A stretch of DNA of 64,000 bases from Bacteroidetes bacterium UBA4416 (GTDB lineage: Bacteria; Bacteroidota; Bacteroidia; B-17B0; Aurantibacillaceae), in NCBI GenBank assembly GCA_002390745.1, contig DGQK01000015.1:61594-125593 (forward strand), read 5' to 3'. The position numbers and the translations under genes were made by a program. The notes beneath the pieces were generated by a model. It had not been told where the DNA came from. It did not search any database and saw nothing but the letters and a program-made list of their open reading frames with translations. Shown here in pieces: positions 52,176 through 61,117 of this stretch (the stretch's first letter is position 1; every line of letters begins with the position of its first letter).

Positions 52176-52817
52176 ATGAAGATGAAAAGAAATTATAAAA
52201 CGATAAAATCAACGGTATTCGGTCTTACAGCTGCGACTTTAATTGCAGGCTTTACGTCATGCGGAAAAAAAGACGCCAACAGCCCGGGTGTAGAATTTAT
52301 GCCGGATATGTATGTGTCTCCTTCGATGGAAGTGTATGGTACCCGCGAGATTGACGGTGACACCATGTATTCTACGGAGTTTTTGCCTGTCAAAGGAACG
52401 ATTGCCCGCGGCTATCTGCCTTATGTGTATCCGAATACACCTCAGGGATATGAGCAGGCCGGCCTGTACCTGAAAAACCCGATTGCCTTAACGCCTCAGG
52501 TTGAAAAAGACGGTGAAGTGCTGTATGGTAAATTCTGCGTGCACTGCCACGGTGCTACCGGTGCCGGCGACGGTAAAGTAGGCCAGAAACTGCCGGGTGC
52601 TCCTCCTGCATACAATGGTACGCTGAAAGACCTTCCGGAAGGAAAGATCTTCCACTCCATTACCTACGGCAAAGGCTTAATGGGTAACCACGCCAGCATC
52701 CTGACTCAGGAAGAGCGCTGGAAGCTGGTACACTATGTACAAAAATTACAAGGACCTAAAGAAGCAGCGACTGACAGCACGAAAGCAGCTCCAACAGCCA
52801 CTGTAGCGGCTAAATAA
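52176..52817 (+). CDS. actE: Alternative complex III monohaem cytochrome lipoprotein subunit E
   Basis: From ATG 52176 this is a 213-residue lipoprotein. Its signal ends in LIAGFTSC, and one haem site is in KFCVHCHGATGAGDG (Cys121). HSITYGKGLMGNHASIL offers the methionine ligand region. ActE carries electrons toward the oxidase. ATG 52182 is an alternative start. It is 42 bases before actF. Confidence 0.95.
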   Translation: MKMKRNYKTIKSTVFGLTAATLIAGFTSCGKKDANSPGVEFMPDMYVSPSMEVYGTREIDGDTMYSTEFLPVKGTIARGYLPYVYPNTPQGYEQAGLYLKNPIALTPQVEKDGEVLYGKFCVHCHGATGAGDGKVGQKLPGAPPAYNGTLKDLPEGKIFHSITYGKGLMGNHASILTQEERWKLVHYVQKLQGPKEAATDSTKAAPTATVAAK

Positions 52818-52859
52818 TTTTAAAAACGAATTTTATAAATACGACAGAATTTTTTTAAT

Positions 52860-54092
52860 ATGAACACTGATAAACTAAACTTCGTAGTACCTTCCAAAGC
52901 GAAAATGGCCTCATTTATTATGATGGGCATCGGCTTAGTGTCTATCATCTGTATGTTTATGTTTGATAAGCAGCCCGATGATCACCATTACCATCAAACC
53001 CGTGCCTGGGCCAATGTGTTTACAGGGTCGTTCTTCTTTATGGCTATCGCTTTAGGCGCGTCGTTCTTCCTGGGCCTGCAATATGCGGCAGAGGCAGGCT
53101 GGGCTACCAGCATCAAGCGTATCATCGAAGCAGTAACCTGGTACCTGCCTGTAGGTTTATCATTCCTGTTATTATTATTTATCCTGGGCCAGTTTCATGC
53201 TCATACCATTTATCCGTGGATGGCTGAAGGTGTAGCCGACAAAGCGTCTCCGAATTATGATGCCGTAATTGCCGGTAAAATAGGGTACTTCGGCGTGTTC
53301 TGGTGGATCCGTACTCTGTTGTACATGACTGCCTGGGTGATGTTTACTTGGAAACTACGCAAAAATTCCCTGGATGCTGACAAGGTAAGTCTGGAAGAGT
53401 CAAAAGGATTTCACTGGAAAAATGTGAAGCTGAGCGCCTGGTTCATGGTTGTGTTCGCGGTAACGTCTTCTACTTCTGCCTGGGACTGGATCATGAGCAT
53501 CGATACACACTGGTTCTCTACCATGATGGGCTGGTACATTTTCTCCGGTATGTGGGTAAGCGCCATGATCACGATCACCGTACTGATCGTATGGCTGAAA
53601 AAATTAGGTTACATGGAATTTGTGACTGAGAGCACGGTACATGATATGGGTAAATGGATGTTTGCCATCTCTTTCCTCTGGACCTACTTATACTTCTCTC
53701 AGTTCATGCTGATCTGGTATGCGGATATTCCGGAAGAGGTGACTTACTTCCAGACGCGTTGGGAATCTTACAAAGCCCTGATGTGGACGGTATTGTTCGT
53801 AAACTTCGCTTTCCCGATGATCATGCTGATGAGCCGCGACAGCAAACGCAACTTCTTCTTCCTGATGTTCGTGGGCACGATCATCTTCATCGGTCACTAC
53901 CTCGATATCATCATGGTGGTAATGCCTGGAACTGTGGGCCACCACTGGACCGGCTTAGGCTGGATGGAGCTCGGAACGTTCCTGTTCTTCTTAGGATTAT
54001 TCATTTACGTGGTATTAAACAATCTTTCTAAACGTCCGTTAGCGGTAAAAAACCACCCTTTCCTGTCAGAAAGTTTACATCACTCTATTTAA
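52860..54092 (+). CDS. actF: Alternative complex III membrane subunit F
   Basis: The 410-residue integral protein has about ten helices, with MASFIMMGIGLVSIICMFMF near the start and a motif-rich middle, WWIRTLLYMTAWVMFTWKLR. It is the paralogue of ActC and completes the complex: GWATSIKRIIEAVTWYLPVG and GHHWTGLGWMELGTFLFFLG are typical. The next gene is coxB after 113 bases, a gap without a gene. Confidence 0.95.
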   Translation: MNTDKLNFVVPSKAKMASFIMMGIGLVSIICMFMFDKQPDDHHYHQTRAWANVFTGSFFFMAIALGASFFLGLQYAAEAGWATSIKRIIEAVTWYLPVGLSFLLLLFILGQFHAHTIYPWMAEGVADKASPNYDAVIAGKIGYFGVFWWIRTLLYMTAWVMFTWKLRKNSLDADKVSLEESKGFHWKNVKLSAWFMVVFAVTSSTSAWDWIMSIDTHWFSTMMGWYIFSGMWVSAMITITVLIVWLKKLGYMEFVTESTVHDMGKWMFAISFLWTYLYFSQFMLIWYADIPEEVTYFQTRWESYKALMWTVLFVNFAFPMIMLMSRDSKRNFFFLMFVGTIIFIGHYLDIIMVVMPGTVGHHWTGLGWMELGTFLFFLGLFIYVVLNNLSKRPLAVKNHPFLSESLHHSI

Positions 54093-54205
54093 TCAGTAAG
54101 CAAGCGTATTAACGAAACCAATTTTAACGTCATAAACAAGCCTGCGGCGATCATGCACTCAAAGCGGCCTGGCTAAGACCACAAAAAACAAAAAATATCG
54201 ACCAT

Positions 54206-55261
54206 ATGAAATTATTAATTTTAATCGGACTTGTACTTTTAATCATCGCTGTGCATCAGTTAATGAGGGTTATTGAGCTATCGCGTGAGTTTAAAAAGAC
54301 CAAAGAGTGGGCTGTCACCGAAAGTGATAATAGTTTTAACGGGAAGCTGATGCTGACGTTCATGTTCGTGTTTTTTGGATTCTTCTTCTGGCAGGTAGAC
54401 CGCTGGAACGACCGCAGCTTACCCGATGCAGCCTCCGTGCATGGCCAGAAAATCGACGTTCTGTGGGATTATAACATTTACCTGATCACGATTGTATTCC
54501 TCCTTACCAATGCAGTATTGTTCTATTTCGCTTATAAATATTCCGGAAAAAAAGACACGAAAGCAGCGTTCTTTGCTCACGACAACCGCCTGGAAATGAT
54601 CTGGACCATTGTGCCGGCTGTGGTACTGGCCTTTATCATCATCTTCGGTTTGAAATACTGGAACGAGATCACCGACCGCTCAACGGATCCTAACAAAGTA
54701 ACGGTTGAGCTTTACGCCAAGCAATTCGACTGGACGGCACGTTACGCCGGTAAAGATAAAGCCCTGGGCTCTACAGACTACCGCCAGATCAGCGGATCGA
54801 ACTCTGTGGGCATGGACACCACCGATGCTGCCGGAAACGACGACATCATTGTGAAAAACGAATTCCATATCCCGGTAAACAGGGAGATCGAATTTAAAAT
54901 GCGTTCACGCGATGTGATCCACTCGGCATATATGCCTCACTTCCGCGCACAAATGAACTGTGTGCCGGGTATGATCACCGAGTTCAAATTTATTCCCAAC
55001 AAAACCACTGCAGAGATGCGTAAAGATAAATACGTGATCAACATGATGGCAGGAATCAACAAGGTGCGCGCCGCCAAAGGGGAGGAGCCTATCGAGTTCG
55101 ATTACACCCTGTTATGTAATAAGATCTGCGGTACATCTCACTACAACATGCAGATGAAAATCATTGTAGACACTGAAAAAGACTACAACGAGTGGCTGTC
55201 AAAACAAAAAGCAGTGAAAACCGTCGCAGCGAAATCCGAAACAGCTGAATTAGCACACTAA
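54206..55261 (+). CDS. coxB: Cytochrome c oxidase subunit II
   Basis: Subunit II has two membrane helices (about residues 45-65 and 95-115), then a longer stretch FAHDNRLEMIWTIVPAVVL. The CuA domain has VIHSAYMPHFRAQMNCVPGM and CNKICGTSHYNMQ, which include the two cysteines, histidines and methionine of the CuA site. An insert of about 25 residues (KALGSTDYRQISGSNSVG) lies between the helices and the CuA fold. It precedes coxA by 44 bases. Confidence 0.96.
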   Translation: MKLLILIGLVLLIIAVHQLMRVIELSREFKKTKEWAVTESDNSFNGKLMLTFMFVFFGFFFWQVDRWNDRSLPDAASVHGQKIDVLWDYNIYLITIVFLLTNAVLFYFAYKYSGKKDTKAAFFAHDNRLEMIWTIVPAVVLAFIIIFGLKYWNEITDRSTDPNKVTVELYAKQFDWTARYAGKDKALGSTDYRQISGSNSVGMDTTDAAGNDDIIVKNEFHIPVNREIEFKMRSRDVIHSAYMPHFRAQMNCVPGMITEFKFIPNKTTAEMRKDKYVINMMAGINKVRAAKGEEPIEFDYTLLCNKICGTSHYNMQMKIIVDTEKDYNEWLSKQKAVKTVAAKSETAELAH

Positions 55262-55305
55262 AAGAATCAGAAAAAAATTGTTGTAATATAATAGATAAAG
55301 AAAAT

Positions 55306-57123
55306 ATGGCACACGATCACACAGCAACATTAGAACACACAGGACATGACCACTCTCATGCGCATGATGATGAGCATCACGAGAGTTTTGTAAGCAAATA
55401 CGTATTTAGCATGGATCATAAGATGATCTCCCGCCAGTTCCTGATCACGGCGGTAGTGATGGCCGTTATTGCCATGACCATGTCTATCATCTTCCGTATG
55501 CAGCTTGCCTGGCCGGGTGAGAAATTCGGCTTCATCAATGCGATGTTAGGTGATAAATGGGGTAAGGACGGTATCCTGAATCCGAATATGTACCTGGCCC
55601 TGGTGACGATTCACGGTACCATCATGGTATTCTTTGTACTGACCGGCGGATTGAGCGGAACCTTTGCAAACTTATTAATTCCGTACCAGGTAGGTGCGCG
55701 CGATATGGCTTCAGGCTTCCTGAATATGCTGTCGTACTGGTTCTTCTTCGTTTCAAGCTGCATCATGTTGTCTTCCCTGTTTATTGAACACGGCCCTGCT
55801 TCCGGCGGCTGGACGATCTACCCTCCGTTATCGGCTTTACCTGAGGCCATGGATGGCTCCAAGCTCGGTATGACGTTATGGTTGATCTCTATGACCCTGT
55901 TCATCGTATCTTCCCTGTTAGGAGGTATCAACTACATCGTTACGATCATCAACCTGCGCACTAAAGGGATGACCATGACGCGCATGCCTTTAACGGTTTG
56001 GGCTTTATTGATCACTGCTATCCTCGGTTTATTATCGTTCCCGGTGCTCGTTTCCTGCGTATTATTGCTGATCTGCGACAGGAGCTTAGGAACAAGCTTC
56101 TACTTATCAGACATCTACATCGGCGGCCGTCCTCTGGATAACGTTGGTGGCAGCCCTGTATTATTCGAACACTTATTCTGGTTCTTAGGCCACCCGGAGG
56201 TATACATCGTATTATTGCCGGCTTTAGGTATTTCTTCAGAAGTAATCTCTACCAACTCCCGCAAACCGATCTTCGGTTACAGGGCGATGATCGGTTCCAT
56301 GTTAGCGATCGGGTTCTTATCCTTCATCGTTTGGGGTCACCACATGTTCTTAACCGGTATGAATCCGTTCCTGGGATCTGTGTTCGTATTCACCACCTTA
56401 TTGATCGCGATCCCTTCTGCGGTAAAAGCCTTCAACTACATCACGACCTTATGGAAAGGTAACATCCAGTACACACCGGCCATGTTATTCTCTATCGGCC
56501 TGGTTTCTTCTTTCGTAACGGGTGGTGTAACCGGTATCATCTTAGCGGATTCAACGCTCGACATCACGGTGCACGATACTTACTTCGTGGTAGCTCACTT
56601 CCACATTGTAATGGGTCTGTCTGCCATCTTCGGTATGTTCGCCGGTGTATACCACTGGTTCCCGAAAATGTTCCTGCGCATGATGGGCAAAAAACTTGGC
56701 TACCTGCATTTCTGGCTGACCTTCGTATGTGCTTACGGCGTATTCTTCCCGATGCACTTCTTAGGCCTGGCTGGCGTTCCACGCCGTTACTATACCAACA
56801 GCGAGTTCCCGATGTTCGACAACTTAGTGGACATCAACGAAGTGGTAACAGTATTTGCCATCCTCGGAGCCCTGGCACAAGGTGTCTTCTTATTTAACTT
56901 CTTCTACAGCATGTTCCGCGGCGAGAAAGCGCCTCAAAATCCATGGAACTCCAATACATTAGAGTGGACTACGCCAATGGCGAATATCCACGGTAACTGG
57001 CCTGGTGCATTGCCTACGGTACACCGTTGGGCTTATGACTACAGCAAGCCGGGTGCAGAGCACGACTTTATCCCGCAAACCGTTCCTTTGGCGGAAGGCG
57101 AGCACGATGGTGGTGCACATTAA
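55306..57123 (+). CDS. coxA: Cytochrome c oxidase subunit I
   Basis: The 605-residue catalytic subunit holds haem a, haem a3 and CuB. Visible marks are TIHGTIMVFF, GHPEVYIVLLPALGISSEVI (CuB His and the cross-linked Tyr), WGHHMFLTGMNP (two CuB histidines) and HDTYFVVAHFHIVMG (haem ligands). The N-terminal 30 residues are very His-rich (HTGHDHSHAHDDEHH), perhaps for copper delivery. Subunits III and IV are not in the window. It ends at a terminator. Confidence 0.97.
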   Translation: MAHDHTATLEHTGHDHSHAHDDEHHESFVSKYVFSMDHKMISRQFLITAVVMAVIAMTMSIIFRMQLAWPGEKFGFINAMLGDKWGKDGILNPNMYLALVTIHGTIMVFFVLTGGLSGTFANLLIPYQVGARDMASGFLNMLSYWFFFVSSCIMLSSLFIEHGPASGGWTIYPPLSALPEAMDGSKLGMTLWLISMTLFIVSSLLGGINYIVTIINLRTKGMTMTRMPLTVWALLITAILGLLSFPVLVSCVLLLICDRSLGTSFYLSDIYIGGRPLDNVGGSPVLFEHLFWFLGHPEVYIVLLPALGISSEVISTNSRKPIFGYRAMIGSMLAIGFLSFIVWGHHMFLTGMNPFLGSVFVFTTLLIAIPSAVKAFNYITTLWKGNIQYTPAMLFSIGLVSSFVTGGVTGIILADSTLDITVHDTYFVVAHFHIVMGLSAIFGMFAGVYHWFPKMFLRMMGKKLGYLHFWLTFVCAYGVFFPMHFLGLAGVPRRYYTNSEFPMFDNLVDINEVVTVFAILGALAQGVFLFNFFYSMFRGEKAPQNPWNSNTLEWTTPMANIHGNWPGALPTVHRWAYDYSKPGAEHDFIPQTVPLAEGEHDGGAH

Positions 57124-57138
57124 CTGGTTTTAATCCGG

Positions 57139-57176
57139 AAAGCTCCCGTCGCATGATATTGCGGCGGGAGCTTTTT
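57139..57176 (+). terminator. Terminator of the respiratory operon
   Basis: AAAGCTCCCGTCGC (57139-57152) pairs with GCGGCGGGAGCTTT (57161-57174) with one G-U pair and an eight-base loop, followed by a T-run. Confidence 0.92.
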
Positions 57177-57222
57177 ATTTTTATGGGTCATGCAATAAAG
57201 CGATCATTCATTTTTAGAATCC

Positions 57223-57681
57223 ATGCAAAACATGAGCGACCAGCAGCTGCTGGAGATTGTTGAAGGCAGGCGGAAAGAATATCCGCCTCTGGCTCTGCTG
57301 GCTGCAGAAGAAGAGTTGAAGCGAAGACATAGTGAGCCTGTTCTGATTCAGCAGGTGCAGGAAGATTTTCCTGAAAAGCGCCGGCAGCCCTTTGTATGGT
57401 ACCATAAGGTGGGAATGCTGTTGCTTCCTTTTTTTATAGGTGCCATGTTTTATTGGTTGACGTCGTTTGCAGGTTCCGGCACTAAGTTGCAGTTTCTGGG
57501 ATTTCCTTTTCTGTTTCTCTGTTACTACCTTCTGCATCAGCAGCTGAAAAAGAACGGCTACGACCAGATGGCCACGGATTTTAAGCATTGGACCAGCTAT
57601 ACTCTTTATATTTATATAGGTCTTTTGATATTAGCCGGCCTGGCTTTATTGGTTGTCATGATGTTTGCCCCGCAGAGATGA
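57223..57681 (+). CDS. Uncharacterised membrane protein with three helices
   Basis: The 152-residue protein begins with a short charged helix (SDQQLLEIVEGRRKEYPPLA, LLAAEEELKRR). Three hydrophobic segments come next (MLLLPFFIGAMFYWL, LGFPFLFLCYYLLH and YIYIGLLILAGLALLVVMMF). The N-terminal helix resembles the cytoplasmic domain seen in small Bacteroidota membrane proteins. The next gene overlaps its stop (ATGA), so the two are a unit. The function is unknown. Confidence 0.72.
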   Translation: MQNMSDQQLLEIVEGRRKEYPPLALLAAEEELKRRHSEPVLIQQVQEDFPEKRRQPFVWYHKVGMLLLPFFIGAMFYWLTSFAGSGTKLQFLGFPFLFLCYYLLHQQLKKNGYDQMATDFKHWTSYTLYIYIGLLILAGLALLVVMMFAPQR

Positions 57682-58112
57682 AAGAACCCTTATCCATCGC
57701 ATTCGGAACACCTCATCACGGTTGGCTTCCTGTGGAGCTTAAGGCAGGCTCCTTAAGCCTGCAGTTTGAGGCATCCGCTGTATTGAACGAGCCCCTGGAG
57801 GAGCTGTATAACAGCATCGTGCGATTGCTTAATCATAAAACCGGGCAGGTAACCTGGTGGCTTGAGCCTGATACTTATTTCTTTTATTTTGAACGCACCG
57901 GGCTTAAAGAATTCCGGTTGACGGTATCGGAGGCAGAGGAAATCGATGACCTGGAAAAAAGAGAGCTTGCTGTTTTGAAAGGCTCTTATAAAGAGCTGCT
58001 TGCCCCGATCAGGAAAGCATTGCTTGCTTTTTGTGATCTGGAGTATGAGAAACGGCACTGGCCGGTGAGCTTTACCAGGCCCGATATCGAACGTCTTCCG
58101 AAAGGCCTGTAA
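57678..58112 (+). CDS. Uncharacterised soluble protein
   Basis: From ATG 57678 this is a 144-residue protein, translationally coupled to the membrane protein before it (ATGA overlap). It shows a beta start (FGTPHHGWLPVELKAGSLSL), a helical middle (LEELYNSIVRLLNH), strands (TWWLEPDTYFFYFERTGL) and a final long helix. No signal or known motif was recognised. It is acidic and most likely cytoplasmic. Confidence 0.7.
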   Translation: MKEPLSIAFGTPHHGWLPVELKAGSLSLQFEASAVLNEPLEELYNSIVRLLNHKTGQVTWWLEPDTYFFYFERTGLKEFRLTVSEAEEIDDLEKRELAVLKGSYKELLAPIRKALLAFCDLEYEKRHWPVSFTRPDIERLPKGL

Positions 58113-58164
58113 ACCAGAACTATCCGAAAGCGCGAAAAGCCGGTTTAAAGCAATTTGATGCAGG

Positions 58165-58302
58165 ATGAAAACGCTGATGAGCGATCGTGAAACAATAGTT
58201 AAACAGCTACTGATGGACGAAAAAAAGATTGAACTACTTGCGGCTTGCCCCTGCATGCCCAGCTATATCCGGAACCTTATGAGAAACCGGCATTCTGCAT
58301 GA
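58165..58302 (+). CDS. Possible small protein (45 codons)
   Basis: An open frame runs from ATG 58165 to TGA 58300-58302, with the middle VKQLLMDEKKIELLAACPC. It overlaps the 3' end of the minus-strand ATP-grasp gene by 26 bases. The composition is protein-like, but there is no family or expression evidence. Confidence 0.2.
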   Translation: MKTLMSDRETIVKQLLMDEKKIELLAACPCMPSYIRNLMRNRHSA

Positions 58303-59038
58303 GCTCTTCCCAGCGTGCGATGATCAGGTCGGTGTAAAGGCTGTCGTCGAGCCCATAAGAGCCCAGAGCATATCCGTCGTTCCATTCGATCAGGGCCGTT
58401 TCCCCGTTTTGCAACACGCCAAAATCAATCCCATAACCATTGGTCCGCTCAGGCGAGACTTCAAAACGCCTGATAGCTTCTTCCACTTCGTTTAAATTAA
58501 GAGAAATGTGCTCATCGCCCCAATAATGCCTGATGCCTGCGATGTGCGCGTTAACCACAAAAACCCTGTATTCCGTGAGCCAATGAACCGTTTCGGCACA
58601 CCACACCGGCGTTTGAAGAGAAGCGCCCTTTAGAAGATACTGATCGGACATGGAGTTGAGCACACAACCGGTAAATTTTTTGGCGCTGTCTCTCGGCTTT
58701 ACAAACACACCGCTGTGAAAGGGATTGACATCCAGGTCATGCAGCACGGCTTTTAAGGTGCTTTCCCAGACATTTCGCTTCAGCATGTATCTCAGTGCTT
58801 CGGGGTAGGTGTTCGGCGATGGAGGCTTTAGCTGTAGCTGCTTCAAGGCTTTGGGTATTACCGAAGCTTCTCCTGCCACGAGGCACTTTGGCGACAGGTC
58901 GAGTTGCCGCCGGTCTACTTTTTTTTGCGTAAACAGGCTTACGGGAATGTTCCTGGATTCCAGCACACGTTGAATGCCGCGATGTTCGGGCTCCATCTTT
59001 CCGTTACCATAGGTTTGAATGTAGGCTTTCTCAATCAT
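58277..59038 (-). CDS. ATP-grasp domain protein (DUF4343-like)
   Basis: This 253-residue protein resembles ATP-grasp DUF4343 proteins. The centre includes VFVKPRDSAKKFTGCVL (nucleotide-binding lysine region) and WLTEYRVFVVNAHIAGIRHY. The end has GYGIDFGVLQNGETALIEWN, which carries the metal-binding Asp/Glu/Asn. ATP-grasp enzymes join a carboxylate to an amine or thiol through an acyl phosphate. The substrate is not known. It stands alone on the minus strand. Confidence 0.82.
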   Translation of the reverse strand: MIEKAYIQTYGNGKMEPEHRGIQRVLESRNIPVSLFTQKKVDRRQLDLSPKCLVAGEASVIPKALKQLQLKPPSPNTYPEALRYMLKRNVWESTLKAVLHDLDVNPFHSGVFVKPRDSAKKFTGCVLNSMSDQYLLKGASLQTPVWCAETVHWLTEYRVFVVNAHIAGIRHYWGDEHISLNLNEVEEAIRRFEVSPERTNGYGIDFGVLQNGETALIEWNDGYALGSYGLDDSLYTDLIIARWEELMQNAGFS

Positions 59039-59241
59039 ATAGCGCAGTCAATAGAAAAGCAGATCTGTGGCTTGGATGCGTAAAGGTAGTTATTTTCAAA
59101 ATCAGGCCTGTCGGAAAGAGAGGATGCTTGTTGAGGGTGTATGAGCAATGGCGGGTGGAGGAGAATCCAGTGCCTGCATAATCAGCAGGTAAGAACCAAC
59201 GCGCCCGGCTTGCGCGGCTGCATGTGGTGCGGATAAGCAAG

Positions 59242-59979
59242 CTATTTCCTCCGCACCCTGGCCAGCCGAATAATGCCCAGCTTGTCAAACAAAATAATGA
59301 TCGGGTAGGTAGGATCGAACTCGTACCATTTGGCTGCAAAGTTGGGCCTGGAGCCGCGGTGGTGGTGGTTATTCTGGAAGAGCTCGCCCATCATCAGAAG
59401 GTCAAGGATAAAGGTGTTTTTTGAATGGTCTTTTTCATTGTAGTTGCGGTAGCCATATTTATGACCTGCCCAGTTGACGATGGCGCCATGTACAGGGCCC
59501 ATGAGGTAATGGATGGGCAGCAGCAGGAACATCCACCAATGGGTAGCAAAAGCCACGTAAAATGCCGTGTAGGCTACTCCAAAGCCAATGCGTGTAAACC
59601 AGCTGTCGGCAATACGGTCGATCACCGGGTACTCCGGGAAGTTGCGGTCGAACTTCTCATCCACTGTGACGCGCTTATTGAGCACATCGTTGTACACACG
59701 CTTGGTGTGCATCATCATCGTGAAAACTTCCCTGAAAAAATGCGGCGTATGAGGGTCTTTTTCGGTATCGCTGTAGGCGTGGTGCATGCGGTGGAGGATG
59801 GCATAGGCTCTGGGGTTCAGGTAAGAAGAGCCTTGTGTGATCCAGGAAAATATGTAAAAGAATTTTTCCCAGGATTTGCTCATCGTAAACATTTTATGCG
59901 CGCCATAGCGGTGCAGGAAAAATGTTTGTCCGAACAGGGAAAGGTACCAGTGAGCGATGAAAAACAAAACAATGATCAT
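59242..59979 (-). CDS. Acyl-CoA desaturase-like fatty acid desaturase
   Basis: The 245-residue membrane enzyme has the three histidine boxes of the di-iron desaturases: HRYGAHKMF, HRMHHAYSD and NNHHHRGS. Hydrophobic helices flank them (IIVLFFIAHWYLSLFG and FGVAYTAFYVAFATHWWMFL). Family members place a double bond in a saturated acyl chain using oxygen. The chain position cannot be told here. Its start is chosen at ATG 59979, close to the usual N-terminus. Confidence 0.92.
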   Translation of the reverse strand: MIIVLFFIAHWYLSLFGQTFFLHRYGAHKMFTMSKSWEKFFYIFSWITQGSSYLNPRAYAILHRMHHAYSDTEKDPHTPHFFREVFTMMMHTKRVYNDVLNKRVTVDEKFDRNFPEYPVIDRIADSWFTRIGFGVAYTAFYVAFATHWWMFLLLPIHYLMGPVHGAIVNWAGHKYGYRNYNEKDHSKNTFILDLLMMGELFQNNHHHRGSRPNFAAKWYEFDPTYPIIILFDKLGIIRLARVRRK

Positions 59980-60107
59980 TCGTATGCGTTATGCGGTAAA
60001 GATGCGTATAATAAAATTGACTTCCGTGTTATATGTGATTAACGCCGGTTATCATAAATAGTTTAAGAGCTACGCCCGTTTCCTGTTAATTGTTAAATAG
60101 GATGTCA

Positions 60108-60141
60108 TAAAAAAACCCTTCGCACGCAAAGGGTTTTTTTA
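60108..60141. terminator. Terminator after atpG
   Basis: AAAAAACCCTT (60110-60120) faces AAGGGTTTTTT (60129-60139) across CGCACGCA, with T-runs in both directions. It ends the ATP synthase operon. Confidence 0.92.
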
Positions 60142-60159
60142 ATCGTTGGGATGAGTAGC

Positions 60160-61038
60160 TTATCCGTTCAGGGCTTCCGCACCGGCTACGATCTCGAGGA
60201 TCTCGGTGGTAATGGCTGTCTGACGGGCCTTGTTGTAGCTGATCTTCAGGTTACGGAGCATTTCTTTGGCGTTGTCGGTTGCTTTATGCATCGCCGTCAT
60301 ACGCGCGCCATGCTCGGAAGCATGAGAGTCCAGTAAAGCTTTGTAGAATTGTGTTTTTAAAGAACGTGGGATCAGATCGCTCACGATAAATTCCTTGCTC
60401 GGCTCGAAGATATAGTCTGTTGCAGAGCCGGAGCCCTGGCCGGCGGTAGCTACAACCGGCAGGAATTGCTCGGCCTGTACTACCTGTACGGCTGCATTCT
60501 TGAACTGGTTATATACCAATACCACTTTATCAAATTGCCTGCCTACAAAGGCATCCATGATCTTTTCGGCAATAGGAGCAACCGTATTGTAGGTAAGGTT
60601 GTCAAACACCTCGTTCAGGTTGTGAGGCAGGTCGGTGCCATGAACGGCATTATCCGAACGTTTGAATGCGTCGTTGGCTTTTTTGCCGATGGTGATCACC
60701 GATACATTTTGCCCTTTGTAGTCTTCCTTAATGAGGTTCCACGTTTTCTTGATCACGTTGGCATTGAAGCCTCCCGCTAAACCACGGTTGGAAGAAATGA
60801 CCACCACCAGGATGTTTTTGGCAGCGCCGGTTCTTGCATACGCGTTCTCAGAAGTATCTAAACTCGAGCTTACATTCTGCAGGATCTCCTGGAGCTTTTC
60901 AGCATAGGGGCGCATTTGAGTAATCGCATCCTGTGCACGTTTCAACTTCGCAGCACTTACCATTTTCATGGCACTGGTGATCTGCATCGTTGAGCCTACC
61001 GAGGTGATCCTGTTTCTTACTTCTTTTAAATTTGGCAT
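60160..61038 (-). CDS. atpG: ATP synthase F1 subunit gamma
   Basis: Gamma is the rotating central stalk of the F1 ATP synthase. The N-terminal coiled helix reads RNRITSVGSTMQITSAMKMV, and the C-terminal one ARMTAMHKATDNAKEMLRNL and YNKARQTAITTEILEIVAGA; both are family marks. The 292-residue length is normal. It lies 79 bases after atpA, with a hairpin in the gap (61067-61096), and ends at a terminator. Confidence 0.97.
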   Translation of the reverse strand: MPNLKEVRNRITSVGSTMQITSAMKMVSAAKLKRAQDAITQMRPYAEKLQEILQNVSSSLDTSENAYARTGAAKNILVVVISSNRGLAGGFNANVIKKTWNLIKEDYKGQNVSVITIGKKANDAFKRSDNAVHGTDLPHNLNEVFDNLTYNTVAPIAEKIMDAFVGRQFDKVVLVYNQFKNAAVQVVQAEQFLPVVATAGQGSGSATDYIFEPSKEFIVSDLIPRSLKTQFYKALLDSHASEHGARMTAMHKATDNAKEMLRNLKISYNKARQTAITTEILEIVAGAEALNG

Positions 61039-61066
61039 CTTATTAAATTTGAGTTAATGATTTGTA

Positions 61067-61096
61067 GAATTAGTGAGTTTTTCAACTCACCAATTC
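61067..61096 (-). other. Hairpin between atpA and atpG
   Basis: GAATTAGTGAGTT (61067-61079) faces AACTCACCAATTC (61084-61096) with one mismatch and a four-base loop. In the mRNA it lies between the two genes and could slow decay or modulate atpG; there is no T-run after it on the minus strand. Confidence 0.5.
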
Positions 61097-61117
61097 TCTA
61101 TCTCAATAATTCACTAA

